From: Rhodoferax sp.
GTDB taxonomy: Bacteria; Pseudomonadota; Gammaproteobacteria; Burkholderiales; Burkholderiaceae_C
Reading direction: 5' to 3'
NCBI GenBank assembly: GCA_024235935.1
Contig: JACKLL010000006.1
Coordinates: forward strand, 62,001 to 126,000
Length of the DNA: 64,000 nucleotides
Under the pieces are notes generated by a model, which saw nothing but the letters and a program-made list of their open reading frames with translations, was not told the origin of the DNA and ran no database searches. The position numbers and the translations under genes are program-made. Of this stretch, positions 1-7,668 are shown in pieces (position 1 is the first letter of the stretch; every line of letters begins with the position of its first letter).

Positions 1-48
1 AACAGCGACCTGACCTACTATGCGCTGAAAAACGGACTGATCCAGTAG
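1..48 (+). CDS. C-terminal end of an unidentified protein
   Basis: An open frame enters from the left edge and ends at a TAG at 46-48, giving the last fifteen residues NSDLTYYALKNGLIQ. This is too short to identify. It lies on the strand opposite the receiver protein that follows, so the two are convergent. No clear terminator hairpin is visible in the 53 bases between them. Confidence 0.45.
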   Translation, partial: NSDLTYYALKNGLIQ

Positions 49-101
49 CTGGCGCCCCTGCGGACCGCCACCGGCTCGCACAGCGCAGGCCACGGCCGCA
101 A

Positions 102-512
102 TCAGGTCGCCGGCCCCAGCGCGTCCAAACCCGTTTCGCCTGCGGCCAGCCGATCACAGTACTGGATCAGCGCATCGATATCGTTGGATTTGTCAAACAC
201 ACGGGCTGCGCCCAGTTCGAGGCACTTGCGCCGCATATCCGACGTTGCATAGTTGCTGAGCACTACCGCAGTACCATGTTGTGCCGCCGTCTGAACCGCA
301 CGCAGTACACCGAGTCCTGACCCCTGCTTGAGGAACAGGTCGACGATGATCAGATCGACGTCATTGCCGGCTTGGGTCAACCATTGCACCGCCGTGGATT
401 CGCTGTCCGCGGTGCCCACGACGTCGACCGGCACCAGTTCTTCCAGCGTTGCGATCAGACTGTCGCGGATGACCTGGCTGTCCTCGACGATGTAAGTCCT
501 CAGTTCCGGCAT
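102..512 (-). CDS. single-domain response regulator (receiver only)
   Basis: About 136 residues made almost entirely of a CheY-like receiver domain. The acidic pair lies in IVED near the start, the phosphoacceptor Asp is in IIVDLF around residue 54, and the conserved Lys is in FDKS near residue 107. There is no DNA-binding or enzymatic output domain, so it should act by protein-protein contact or as a phosphate relay. The ATG at 512 is preferred; an in-frame GTG at 527 would add five residues. No histidine kinase is encoded nearby, so its partner is unknown. Confidence 0.8.
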   Translation of the reverse strand: MPELRTYIVEDSQVIRDSLIATLEELVPVDVVGTADSESTAVQWLTQAGNDVDLIIVDLFLKQGSGLGVLRAVQTAAQHGTAVVLSNYATSDMRRKCLELGAARVFDKSNDIDALIQYCDRLAAGETGLDALGPAT

Positions 513-731
513 GGCGTTTTCACTCACAGGCGGTCAGCCGTCACCGGCACGCCGCAGACAAACCCGGCCCTTGTGGCACACGCATCGCAGAGGATCGCCG
601 GCGATGGAATCGGGGTTGGTTCATGGCAATGCCACGGAGTATGCCCGCTTCGTCACATAGCTGCCATCGGTCGCCCGCCGGCCTGCTTGCAGGACATTTC
701 CTACACCGGGGTGCGCGAACTTCCAATCCCG

Positions 732-1373
732 TCATACGCCGGAATCCGACATTTCCGGCAAGCGCAGGCAGGGATCGCCATCGCAGGTCGCACATCGCCA
801 GCGCCAGCTCGGTGTGTCCCGATCGACGCTGGCCGGATGCAGAACCGTCTTGATGGCGGCCCTCGCGGCCGCCAGTCGCCGGTCATCGCGTCCATGGATC
901 ACCGAGAACGCCAGGCCGGCGTCCAGCATCGTGGCGCGCAGGCAGCTGTCAATGGCCTGGCGCTCGGCCGGCCCATCACGCTGGTGGCCGTCGGCGACCC
1001 AGGGCAGGTCGAGCGCCGTCAGCAGACTGGCCGCATAGCTGCGTTGCGTCGCGATGGCCGGCGCCAGCAGTGAGGGATCGTCGAACAGACAGGCGCTGTA
1101 GATCGCGGTCATCAGGGCACTGGTGTCGGCAACCACGATGGCGTGTTCACGGGCGGCCAACGCGATCCGTTGCGTCTGCTCCCGCGCAATGGCCGCCTGC
1201 TCATGGGCGCGCGGGGTGCGGCCATGGTGATCGCTGAACTCGCGCAGGTACTCGGCGACCCGCACTGCGTCATGTCCTTCGGCGACCAGGTCCCGGCAAA
1301 GGGCATCGGCCAGCCAGGACTTGCCGGTAGACTCGGCGCCCAGCAATACCAGCACGACCCCCTCGACGGCCAT
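732..1373 (-). CDS. NadR/AAA_28-like P-loop ATPase
   Basis: About 213 residues starting MAVEGVVLVLLG, with a Walker A motif GAESTGKS at residues 12-19. It resembles the AAA_28/NadR-kinase-like family, a group of small nucleotide-binding proteins whose substrates are mostly unknown. The C-terminal segment holds a short Cys cluster (CATCDGDPC), hinting at a bound metal. The ATG at 1373 is chosen because it places the P-loop at the normal distance from the N-terminus; upstream in-frame codons lack family-like sequence. It is divergent from the pseudouridine-synthase relative. The 219 bases downstream, to the receiver gene, hold no convincing gene. Confidence 0.7.
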   Translation of the reverse strand: MAVEGVVLVLLGAESTGKSWLADALCRDLVAEGHDAVRVAEYLREFSDHHGRTPRAHEQAAIAREQTQRIALAAREHAIVVADTSALMTAIYSACLFDDPSLLAPAIATQRSYAASLLTALDLPWVADGHQRDGPAERQAIDSCLRATMLDAGLAFSVIHGRDDRRLAAARAAIKTVLHPASVDRDTPSWRWRCATCDGDPCLRLPEMSDSGV

Positions 1374-1477
1374 CTCCACGCACTCCCGGTCAAACCATTC
1401 ACCCTGAAACACCGCCGCGCATCGGTGCAAGCATCGCCAGGGCCTACACTGCGCGGAACGATGCATAGTATCCACCC

Positions 1478-2212
1478 ATGAGCGAGCCGGTCCGCCTGTC
1501 CAAACGCCTGTCCGACATGGTCGGATGTTCTCGGCGCGAAGCCGAGCTGTACATCGAGGGCGGCTGGGTCCGGGTCGATGGCCGGGTGGTGGAGGTGCCG
1601 CAGTTCAAGGTCGATGCGCAGACGGTCGAACTCGACCCCAAGGCCCGCCTGGAGCCGGCCGCCGCAGTTACGCTGCTGCTGCACAAGCCCCCGGGCCTGG
1701 ACTGGGACCACAGCACCACGCCGGCCCGGCAACTGCTGCGGGCAGAAAACCACTGGTCGGGTGACCACCATGCACCGCGCATGCTGCAGCGCCATCTGAA
1801 CGTACAAAACAGCGTCACGCCGCTGGAGACCGACGCCAGTGGCCTGCTGGTCTTCACGCAGGACTGGCGGGTCGAACGCAAACTGGTCCAGGACGCCGCA
1901 CTGGTCGAACATGAACTCCTCGTCGACGTCACCGGCGACGTTTCGGCCGAGCGGCTGCACCAGCTGAACCGGGCACCGGTCATCGATGGCCGCGCGATGT
2001 TGCCGGGCCGGGTCAGCATCAGCCGGCAGTCGGGCGATGTCACGGGCCTGCGTTTTGCCGTCAAGGGCCACCGGCCGGGACAGATCGCCCAGATGTGCGA
2101 GGCGGCCGGATTGCGGGTGGTCGCGATGAAACGCCTGCGCGTCGGGCGCATTGCGATGGCTGCGCTGCCGCTGGGCCAGTGGCGTTACCTGGCGCCGTTC
2201 GAACGCTTCTGA
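1478..2212 (+). CDS. RsuA/RluF-like pseudouridine synthase, catalytic Asp replaced
   Basis: A 244-residue protein with an N-terminal S4 RNA-binding domain (residues about 5-52, SKRLSDMVGCSRREAE) followed by a RsuA/RluF-type pseudouridine-synthase fold. In active members the signature is G-R-L-D-x-D-T-x-G-L-L. Here residues 115-124 read PLETDASGLL, so the catalytic Asp position is Glu117. The protein may therefore be an inactive RNA-binding relative, or use different chemistry. It is divergent from the ATPase gene, with about 104 bp between starts. Confidence 0.8.
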   Translation: MSEPVRLSKRLSDMVGCSRREAELYIEGGWVRVDGRVVEVPQFKVDAQTVELDPKARLEPAAAVTLLLHKPPGLDWDHSTTPARQLLRAENHWSGDHHAPRMLQRHLNVQNSVTPLETDASGLLVFTQDWRVERKLVQDAALVEHELLVDVTGDVSAERLHQLNRAPVIDGRAMLPGRVSISRQSGDVTGLRFAVKGHRPGQIAQMCEAAGLRVVAMKRLRVGRIAMAALPLGQWRYLAPFERF

Positions 2213-2267
2213 ACCGCTTTGCGGCGCCATTCACGGGACCGCCGCCCCACACCGGACCGATCAGGCC

Positions 2268-3230
2268 TCAGGTCTGATCGCCGTGCGGGCTTGCCGTCAC
2301 CCGGGACGCAGCACGCTGCGCAGCCGCCGGTTTCTCCCGTGCGGCCGGCGTCAACGCCTCGAAGCCGGAGATCACATCGAACAGCTCTTCGTCGATACCG
2401 CTCTGGCGCAGCTGGTTGAAGCGGCTGCGCAGGGTTTCCAGCAACTCCGAGATGTTCTGGTCCGCCCGCTCCATCGCCGCGAGGCGGCTGGCGTTTTCGC
2501 TGGCCAGCGACTCAGCGCAGGCGCGAAACAGCGACACGAAAAGGTATTCGCCCACCAATGTGCGCAAGGTTTCGGCAGCCCCGCCCACGACCTGCGGCAG
2601 GCTGCGGGTCGGCCAGGGATCCGCGATCAGTGCCTGGCGCCAGTGTGCATCGAGCGGCAACAGGCGATGCTGCACCACCTCGACTGTGGAATTTGCGGCC
2701 GACTGGTTGTGGAACACCAGCAGCTCGGTCGATGCGACCGCCGCCTGCGCCGTCACCGTCTCGAGCAGCAAGCGGCCCACCAGAGTCGTGATGCCCTTGA
2801 CCGATTGCGGTACCGCCAGCGGGCCCTGGACCGCGAGGCCCGCGTCGAGCAGCCGCACGTGGACCCGTTCGCCCACCGTCCAGACCGTGGTCGGAACCGC
2901 CGGATCCGACAGGTGCGACAGCACACGTTCGGCAATGCCTTCGTTGAACTGCCCGACCAGTCCCTGGTCCGACCCGAACACCAGAACCAGCCGATGGGCG
3001 ACCGGACGGGTGGCCGCGGAGTCGGGCTGGCCCGGCACCGGTACGCCGTCGCCGCGCAGGCAGGCACTCAGCCCCAGTTCCACGGTGCGGGCATAGTCCG
3101 CCAGCGCACGGACCGACTGTTCGTATTGCCCGATGCTCGAGGCCGCCAGCGCCTTCATCGTGCGCACCACCGCCTGCAGATCGCCGGCACTGGCGATGGT
3201 GCGGCGCAGTCCGGCCGCACTCTCGCTCAT
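2268..3230 (-). CDS. atpG: N-type ATPase subunit gamma
   Basis: A 320-residue central-stalk subunit of the second, N-type rotary ATPase, and the last gene of the operon. The N-terminal and C-terminal helices that form the rotor coiled coil are visible; the C-terminal one contains NASRLAAMERADQNI near residue 270. Its ATG overlaps the atpA stop in an ATGA arrangement at 3227-3230, a sign of translational coupling. The C-terminal tail after about residue 300 is low-complexity and Ala-rich. Confidence 0.93.
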   Translation of the reverse strand: MSESAAGLRRTIASAGDLQAVVRTMKALAASSIGQYEQSVRALADYARTVELGLSACLRGDGVPVPGQPDSAATRPVAHRLVLVFGSDQGLVGQFNEGIAERVLSHLSDPAVPTTVWTVGERVHVRLLDAGLAVQGPLAVPQSVKGITTLVGRLLLETVTAQAAVASTELLVFHNQSAANSTVEVVQHRLLPLDAHWRQALIADPWPTRSLPQVVGGAAETLRTLVGEYLFVSLFRACAESLASENASRLAAMERADQNISELLETLRSRFNQLRQSGIDEELFDVISGFEALTPAAREKPAAAQRAASRVTASPHGDQT

Positions 3231-4807
3231 GGACGCGCCTGCGCCTTGCGGGCTGCGGTGCCGGCATCGGTGTCCGGCTGCGAGAGCAACGGGGCCAGGG
3301 CTTCGCGTGCCAGCGCCAGAATCGCCTTGCGGTCCTCGTCGGACAGCTTGTCGGCATCGATCAGGTGTGCGACCCGCTCCTGCGGCAAGCCGGTGGCGGC
3401 CTGGCGCACGGCCCGCTCGGCGTCGTCCATCTTCTCCAGAGGCACCGGGTCGAACAGCCCCTCGGTGAGCGCCAGCAGCACGGCGATCTGTGCCTGCACG
3501 GGAATCGGCGCCGATTGCGGCTGCTTGAGACAGGCCCGGATGCGCCGGCCATGGGCGATGACGGTGCGGGTTGCGTCGTCGAGCCGGGCACCGAAGCGGG
3601 CGAAGGTCTCGAGTTCCTCGAACTGTGCGTAGGCGAGCTTCAGATGGCCGGCAACCGCACGGTAGGCGGCGCGTTGCGCCTTGCCGCCGACGCGCGAGAC
3701 CGACTGGCCGACGTCGACCGCCGGCAACACACCGAGCTCGAACAGGTCTGGCGACAGGTAGACCTGGCCGTCGGTGATCGAGATCAGGTTGGTCGGGATG
3801 TAGGCCGACATGTTTTCGGCCTCGGTCTCGATGATCGGCAAGGCGGTCATCGAACCGCCGCCGCGCGGCGAGCCCAGATGCGTGGCGCGCTCCAGCAGCC
3901 GTGAATGCAGGTAGAAGATGTCGCCGGGAAATGCCTCCCGCCCCGGCGGGCGGCGCAGCAGCAGCGACAGCTCGCGGTAGGCGCGCGCATGGTGGGTGAG
4001 GTCGTCGTAGACGATCAGCACGTCGCGACCGGCCTCCATGAAGAATTCGGCGATGCTGGTGGCCGCATACGGCGCGATATAGGCCAGTCCCGGCGGATCG
4101 TCGCCTTCGGCCACCACCGCCACGGTATAGGCCAGCGCACCGGCCTCGCGCAACGTGGCGACGACCTTGGCCACGGCCGAGGCCCGCTGGCCGATGGCGC
4201 AATACACGCACAGCACGTCCTTGCCCTGCTGGTTCAGGATGGTGTCGATCGCCACCGCCGTCTTGCCGGTCTGGCGGTCACCGAGGATCAGCTCGCGCTG
4301 GCCGCGCCCGATCGGAATCAGCGCATCGATGACCTTGAGACCGGTCTGGATCGGCACCGTGACCGGCGCCCGGTCCATGATTGGTGCCGCCGGCCGTTCG
4401 ATCGGCAGCCGCTGCGGCGTGACCGGCTGTGGCTTGCCGTCGAGCGGCCGCCCCAGCGGGTCGATGACGCGCCCGAGCAGCACATCGCCGACGCCGACGT
4501 CCATCACCCGGCCCGTGCGCTGCACCTCGTCGCCGGCCTGCACCTGCCAGTAGTCACCGAGCAGCACGACGCCGATCTCGGATTCGTCGACATTGAACGC
4601 AATGCCATACACGCCACCGCGGAACTGCAGCAACTCCTCGGCCCCCACACCCGGCAGCCCGCTGACCGTGGCAATGCCGGTGGTAACCGTGGTCACGACA
4701 CCGACCTCACGCGTGGCAAACGGGAACACAAAGGATGCGCGCAGCTGCCGCACGCCGTCGATGGCGTCCCCCAGGATGTCGCCCAGGGCGTCCGGCTCGC
4801 TGGTCAT
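3227..4807 (-). CDS. atpA: N-type ATPase subunit alpha
   Basis: A 526-residue nucleotide-binding alpha subunit of the F1-like head. The Walker A motif GDRQTGKT lies near residue 175, and the family sequence for non-catalytic alpha chains (SVSRVGGKAQ) is present around residue 380. It overlaps atpF by four bases at its start and atpG by four bases at its end. The C-terminus carries a charged extension typical of N-type rather than canonical AtpA proteins. It works with AtpD in the catalytic hexamer. Confidence 0.95.
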   Translation of the reverse strand: MTSEPDALGDILGDAIDGVRQLRASFVFPFATREVGVVTTVTTGIATVSGLPGVGAEELLQFRGGVYGIAFNVDESEIGVVLLGDYWQVQAGDEVQRTGRVMDVGVGDVLLGRVIDPLGRPLDGKPQPVTPQRLPIERPAAPIMDRAPVTVPIQTGLKVIDALIPIGRGQRELILGDRQTGKTAVAIDTILNQQGKDVLCVYCAIGQRASAVAKVVATLREAGALAYTVAVVAEGDDPPGLAYIAPYAATSIAEFFMEAGRDVLIVYDDLTHHARAYRELSLLLRRPPGREAFPGDIFYLHSRLLERATHLGSPRGGGSMTALPIIETEAENMSAYIPTNLISITDGQVYLSPDLFELGVLPAVDVGQSVSRVGGKAQRAAYRAVAGHLKLAYAQFEELETFARFGARLDDATRTVIAHGRRIRACLKQPQSAPIPVQAQIAVLLALTEGLFDPVPLEKMDDAERAVRQAATGLPQERVAHLIDADKLSDEDRKAILALAREALAPLLSQPDTDAGTAARKAQARP

Positions 4808-5631
4808 GCCGCGGCGCTCGCGGCAGGGGCCCCGCGTTCGGCAACGGCGACCTGTGCTTCGCCGACCGCGTCACCCTGCGCACGCATCTGCTCGGCCAGC
4901 CGCTGCTCCATGGCCGCGAGATAGTCGGCCACGTTCCAGCCGATCTTCTGGCCACCACCGACCAGCTCGATGCCACATACCAGTTCGGGCGCCGTCACGA
5001 ACTGCACCGGGCCCTGCACCTCCAGCGCGTCGCGCAAGGCATCCTCGACCGCGCTGCGGGCCGACGCACTCAAGGCAAAGGCACTGCGCACCTGCACGGA
5101 CTGCGGGTCGGTCTTGAACGCCCGGGTCAGCGCGCTGCGCACGGGTTCATCGGCATCCTGCAGGCGCCGGCCGAAGACCGCGCAGATGCGCTGCTCCAGG
5201 TCGACATCGGCGAGTTCCAGCAAGGCCTGCCGCGTGATCGCGAAGATCTCCTGCTGGGCCTGCGTGCGGATGACGCCATCGATCTGCTGGGCCTGCGCGC
5301 TGAGCGTGGCCTGGCGCTTGGCCGACCATGCGCTGGCGGCCTCGCGGGCCTGCGCCAGCCATTGCTTGCCCTGTGCGGAGGCCTGGTTTTTTGCCTGGTC
5401 GAACAAGGTCTTGCGCTGCTGCTCGAAATCGGCGTTCTTCTTTGCGAAGCTCTCCCGCTCCTGCCGGGCCTGGTCCTGCTGCGCCGCGGCATCCGCAAGT
5501 TCGTCGGCGATGCGCTTTTCGCGTGCATCGACGGCCTGCAGGATCGGTCCGTACAGAAAGCGCTTGAGCAGCCACACCAGCGCGCCGAAGTTGAGCGCCT
5601 GTGCCGCGACGGTGAACCAGTCAATGGGCAT
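4804..5631 (-). CDS. atpF: N-type ATPase subunit b, with delta-like C-terminal region
   Basis: A 275-residue stator subunit, about a hundred residues longer than an ordinary b subunit. Residues 1-30 form the single membrane helix (MPIDWFTVAAQALNFGALVW). Residues 35-140 are a charged coiled coil. The last hundred residues resemble the C-terminal half of subunit delta: VRSAFALSASARSAVEDAL, then TAPELVCGIELVGGGQKIG. The operon has no separate atpH, so this protein probably supplies both roles; that reading is an inference from sequence. The start is six bases after the atpE stop. Confidence 0.93.
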   Translation of the reverse strand: MPIDWFTVAAQALNFGALVWLLKRFLYGPILQAVDAREKRIADELADAAAQQDQARQERESFAKKNADFEQQRKTLFDQAKNQASAQGKQWLAQAREAASAWSAKRQATLSAQAQQIDGVIRTQAQQEIFAITRQALLELADVDLEQRICAVFGRRLQDADEPVRSALTRAFKTDPQSVQVRSAFALSASARSAVEDALRDALEVQGPVQFVTAPELVCGIELVGGGQKIGWNVADYLAAMEQRLAEQMRAQGDAVGEAQVAVAERGAPAASAAA

Positions 5632-5637
5632 GTCGAA

Positions 5638-5928
5638 TCACTTCCCCGCAGCAGTGGCGGCCGCCGCGACGGCGTAGTTCCAGAACGGATTGGCGAAGAT
5701 CAGGATCATCGAGACGACGAAGCAGTAGATCGCGGTCGACTCGATCATCGCCAGGCCGACGAACAGGGTCCGCGTGATCGTCGCCGACGCATCGGGCTGC
5801 TGCGCCAGCGAGGTCAGTGCACTGGCCACCGAGCGCCCTTCGGCCAGCGCCGGAGCCACGCAGCCCAGGCTGGTGCTGATGCCGGCGATCACGATGGAGG
5901 CGATTGCGATGAGGGTCATGCTGTCCAT
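5638..5928 (-). CDS. atpE: N-type ATPase subunit c (rotor ring)
   Basis: A 96-residue two-helix hairpin that forms the ion-carrying ring. The first helix contains LAEGRS with Glu30; the second contains MIESTAIY with Glu63, Ser64, Thr65 and Tyr68. Glu plus Ser/Thr/Tyr in these positions is the pattern associated with sodium coordination in c subunits. However, an N-type ring from Burkholderia has been reported as proton-specific, so the coupling ion cannot be settled by inspection. Confidence 0.95.
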   Translation of the reverse strand: MDSMTLIAIASIVIAGISTSLGCVAPALAEGRSVASALTSLAQQPDASATITRTLFVGLAMIESTAIYCFVVSMILIFANPFWNYAVAAAATAAGK

Positions 5929-5955
5929 GAGAAGTCCTTTGGTTTGAAATTGGAT

Positions 5956-6657
5956 TCAGTTCGCCACGGGCGGGGTGTCGCCCGATGGCTCGGCGGAATC
6001 GCGGGTGGCCGCCGCGATGTAGACCGCAGCCAGAATGCTGAAGATGTAGGCCTGCACCATGCCGGTCAGCAAGCCCAGCACGGTCATGACGATCGGGAAG
6101 AACAGCGGCGTGATGCTCAGCAGGATCGCCAGGATCATGGCGCCGCTCATCATGTTGCCGAACAGGCGCACCGCCAGCGCCAGCGTGCGCGACACCTCGC
6201 TGATGATGTTGAACGGCAGCATGATCGCCGTGGGCTCGGCATACGAGCGCACGTAGGCCATGACACCCAGCTCGCGCACACCAAACAGCGGCACGGCGAT
6301 GAACACCCATAGTGCCAGTGCCGCCGTCGTCGACAGCGAACCGGTCGGCGGTTCGTAGAGCGGGAAGATCGTGCCCAGCGCGGCGGCGGCCACGAACAGA
6401 AAGATCGTGCCGAGAAAGGGCAGGTAGCGCCGGGGATGGGTCAGGCCCACGTCCTTGATCTGGCCCAGAATGCCCAGCACCACGATCTCGACCAGGTTCT
6501 GCCAGCGCGAGCGCTCGATATCGTGCGACAGGCGGCGCGTGATCAGCCAGGAGCCCAGCACCAGCACCAGCATCAGGCCCCAGGTGAAGGCGATGGTGGC
6601 ATTGATGTGGACGAAGCCCCATTGCCACAGGACCCACTCGTCCGGACTAAGGCGCAT
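5956..6657 (-). CDS. atpB: N-type ATPase subunit a
   Basis: A 233-residue polytopic membrane protein that forms the ion half-channels beside the c ring. The essential Arg is visible in RLFGNMMSGAM near residue 165, and several hydrophobic helices flank it. It starts at an ATG that overlaps the end of atpR by eleven bases. In N-type operons atpB follows atpR, and this order is kept here. Confidence 0.94.
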   Translation of the reverse strand: MRLSPDEWVLWQWGFVHINATIAFTWGLMLVLVLGSWLITRRLSHDIERSRWQNLVEIVVLGILGQIKDVGLTHPRRYLPFLGTIFLFVAAAALGTIFPLYEPPTGSLSTTAALALWVFIAVPLFGVRELGVMAYVRSYAEPTAIMLPFNIISEVSRTLALAVRLFGNMMSGAMILAILLSITPLFFPIVMTVLGLLTGMVQAYIFSILAAVYIAAATRDSAEPSGDTPPVAN

Positions 6658-6958
6658 GGCGCACCTCCTGGACGGTGTCCGGCATCGGCGCAGGGGGCCG
6701 GGTCAGGCGCAGCACCAGCGCACGCCCCAGCCAGAAGCCCAGCAATATGGCCAGCAGGCGCTGCCACTGGTCCCCCGCCACCCCATAGATGCCGCCCAGC
6801 GTCACCGCAACCCGCACCACCAGACTGCCCAAGAACCACAGTGCCGGCCGGGGCGAGGCCAGACCCCGGCGCACCGTCCACCACAGGCCACCGAAGAACA
6901 CCCCGCCGAGCGCGATGCCGGCCAGCAACACGCCCAGCAATTGCAGTGCATCAATCAC
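6647..6958 (-). CDS. atpR: N-type ATPase accessory membrane protein AtpR
   Basis: A 103-residue hydrophobic protein with about three membrane helices and an intramembrane Arg (VVRVAVTLGG). AtpR is found only in N-type ATPase operons and is thought to assist c-ring assembly or ion handling. The start is a GTG at 6958, overlapping the atpQ stop. Position between atpQ and atpB is diagnostic for the N-type layout. Confidence 0.88.
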   Translation of the reverse strand: MIDALQLLGVLLAGIALGGVFFGGLWWTVRRGLASPRPALWFLGSLVVRVAVTLGGIYGVAGDQWQRLLAILLGFWLGRALVLRLTRPPAPMPDTVQEVRHAP

Positions 6959-7280
6959 CGTTTTCCTCCTGCTCGCGCTGGATCGCCCGGTCTTCCTTGG
7001 CCACCCAGTGCCAGGCGTTGAAACAACCCAGCGTCAACCCGGCCACCAGCAGGGCCAGCGTCCAGGAATGTTGCCCCGGCACGTGCCGGTCGAGCCAGAT
7101 CCCCAATGCCGCGCCGAGCAGCGTCGGCACCACCACGGACCATCCGACCAGGCCCATCATGCCCAGGCCGAACCAGACCCCGCGAGCCTCATGCCGGCGT
7201 GCCCTGAGCTTGCGCCGCGCGTCGGCATCGACCTCCTGCGCCAGCGAGGACGGCTTGTCGGAAGGCGTCTTATCCACCAT
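6951..7280 (-). CDS. atpQ: N-type ATPase accessory protein AtpQ (AtpI-like)
   Basis: A 109-residue AtpI-like protein. After a charged N-terminus of about 30 residues there are two membrane helices (FGLGMMGLVGWSVVVPTLLG and the LALLVAGLTLG segment), then an acidic tail. AtpI-type proteins assist c-ring assembly in F-ATPases; AtpQ is the N-type counterpart. The start overlaps the end of atpC by eleven bases, in keeping with a single polycistronic message. Confidence 0.88.
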   Translation of the reverse strand: MVDKTPSDKPSSLAQEVDADARRKLRARRHEARGVWFGLGMMGLVGWSVVVPTLLGAALGIWLDRHVPGQHSWTLALLVAGLTLGCFNAWHWVAKEDRAIQREQEENGD

Positions 7281-7668
7281 GCTGGAAACTCATGAAACGC
7301 CGCATCAGGCCGGTCTCGAGGCGGTCCATCGCCGAGCGCACATGCTGCTCCTGCTCGTCGATGGCCAGGAACTCGCGCTCCACCGCCGCGCGCAGCTGCT
7401 GCAGGTCATTGCCCCGGATCGCACGGCGCACCGATACACGTACCCGGTTGCCGGTCTTGACCAGCACGCCTTCGTCGACCGCCACGCAGATCTCGCCGTC
7501 GGCGGCCGTCTCGTAGATCAGAATGCCCGGCCGCAGCGTCGCGACACAGTCGAGCCGATGTGGGAGCAGGCCGAGCGAGCCCTGCCGTGTCTGGGCCACG
7601 ACGCGCGACACGGCGGCCTCGTCCGCAAAAACCTGGAACGGCAACAGGATTTCAAGCTGCATCGGCAT
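7270..7668 (-). CDS. atpC: N-type ATPase subunit epsilon
   Basis: About 132 residues, the beta-sandwich epsilon subunit of the rotor stalk. The stretch LGLLPHRLDCVATLRPGIL matches the core fold. The C-terminal helical part is short. The start is uncertain: ATGs at 7668 and 7662 are both in frame, and an AGGAAGG sequence lies about twelve bases before the first, so 7668 is used. The gene overlaps the end of atpD. Confidence 0.9.
   Translation of the reverse strand: MPMQLEILLPFQVFADEAAVSRVVAQTRQGSLGLLPHRLDCVATLRPGILIYETAADGEICVAVDEGVLVKTGNRVRVSVRRAIRGNDLQQLRAAVEREFLAIDEQEQHVRSAMDRLETGLMRRFMSFQHGG

Noticed and set aside
541..795. An 84-codon minus-strand frame between the receiver gene and the ATPase gene
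   Set aside because: It overlaps the end of the ATPase gene, has no family resemblance and no good ribosome-binding site. A CRKC motif alone is weak evidence.
4735..6312. Long plus-strand frames across the ATPase operon
   Set aside because: They run against well-supported subunits, show biased composition and lack known domains.
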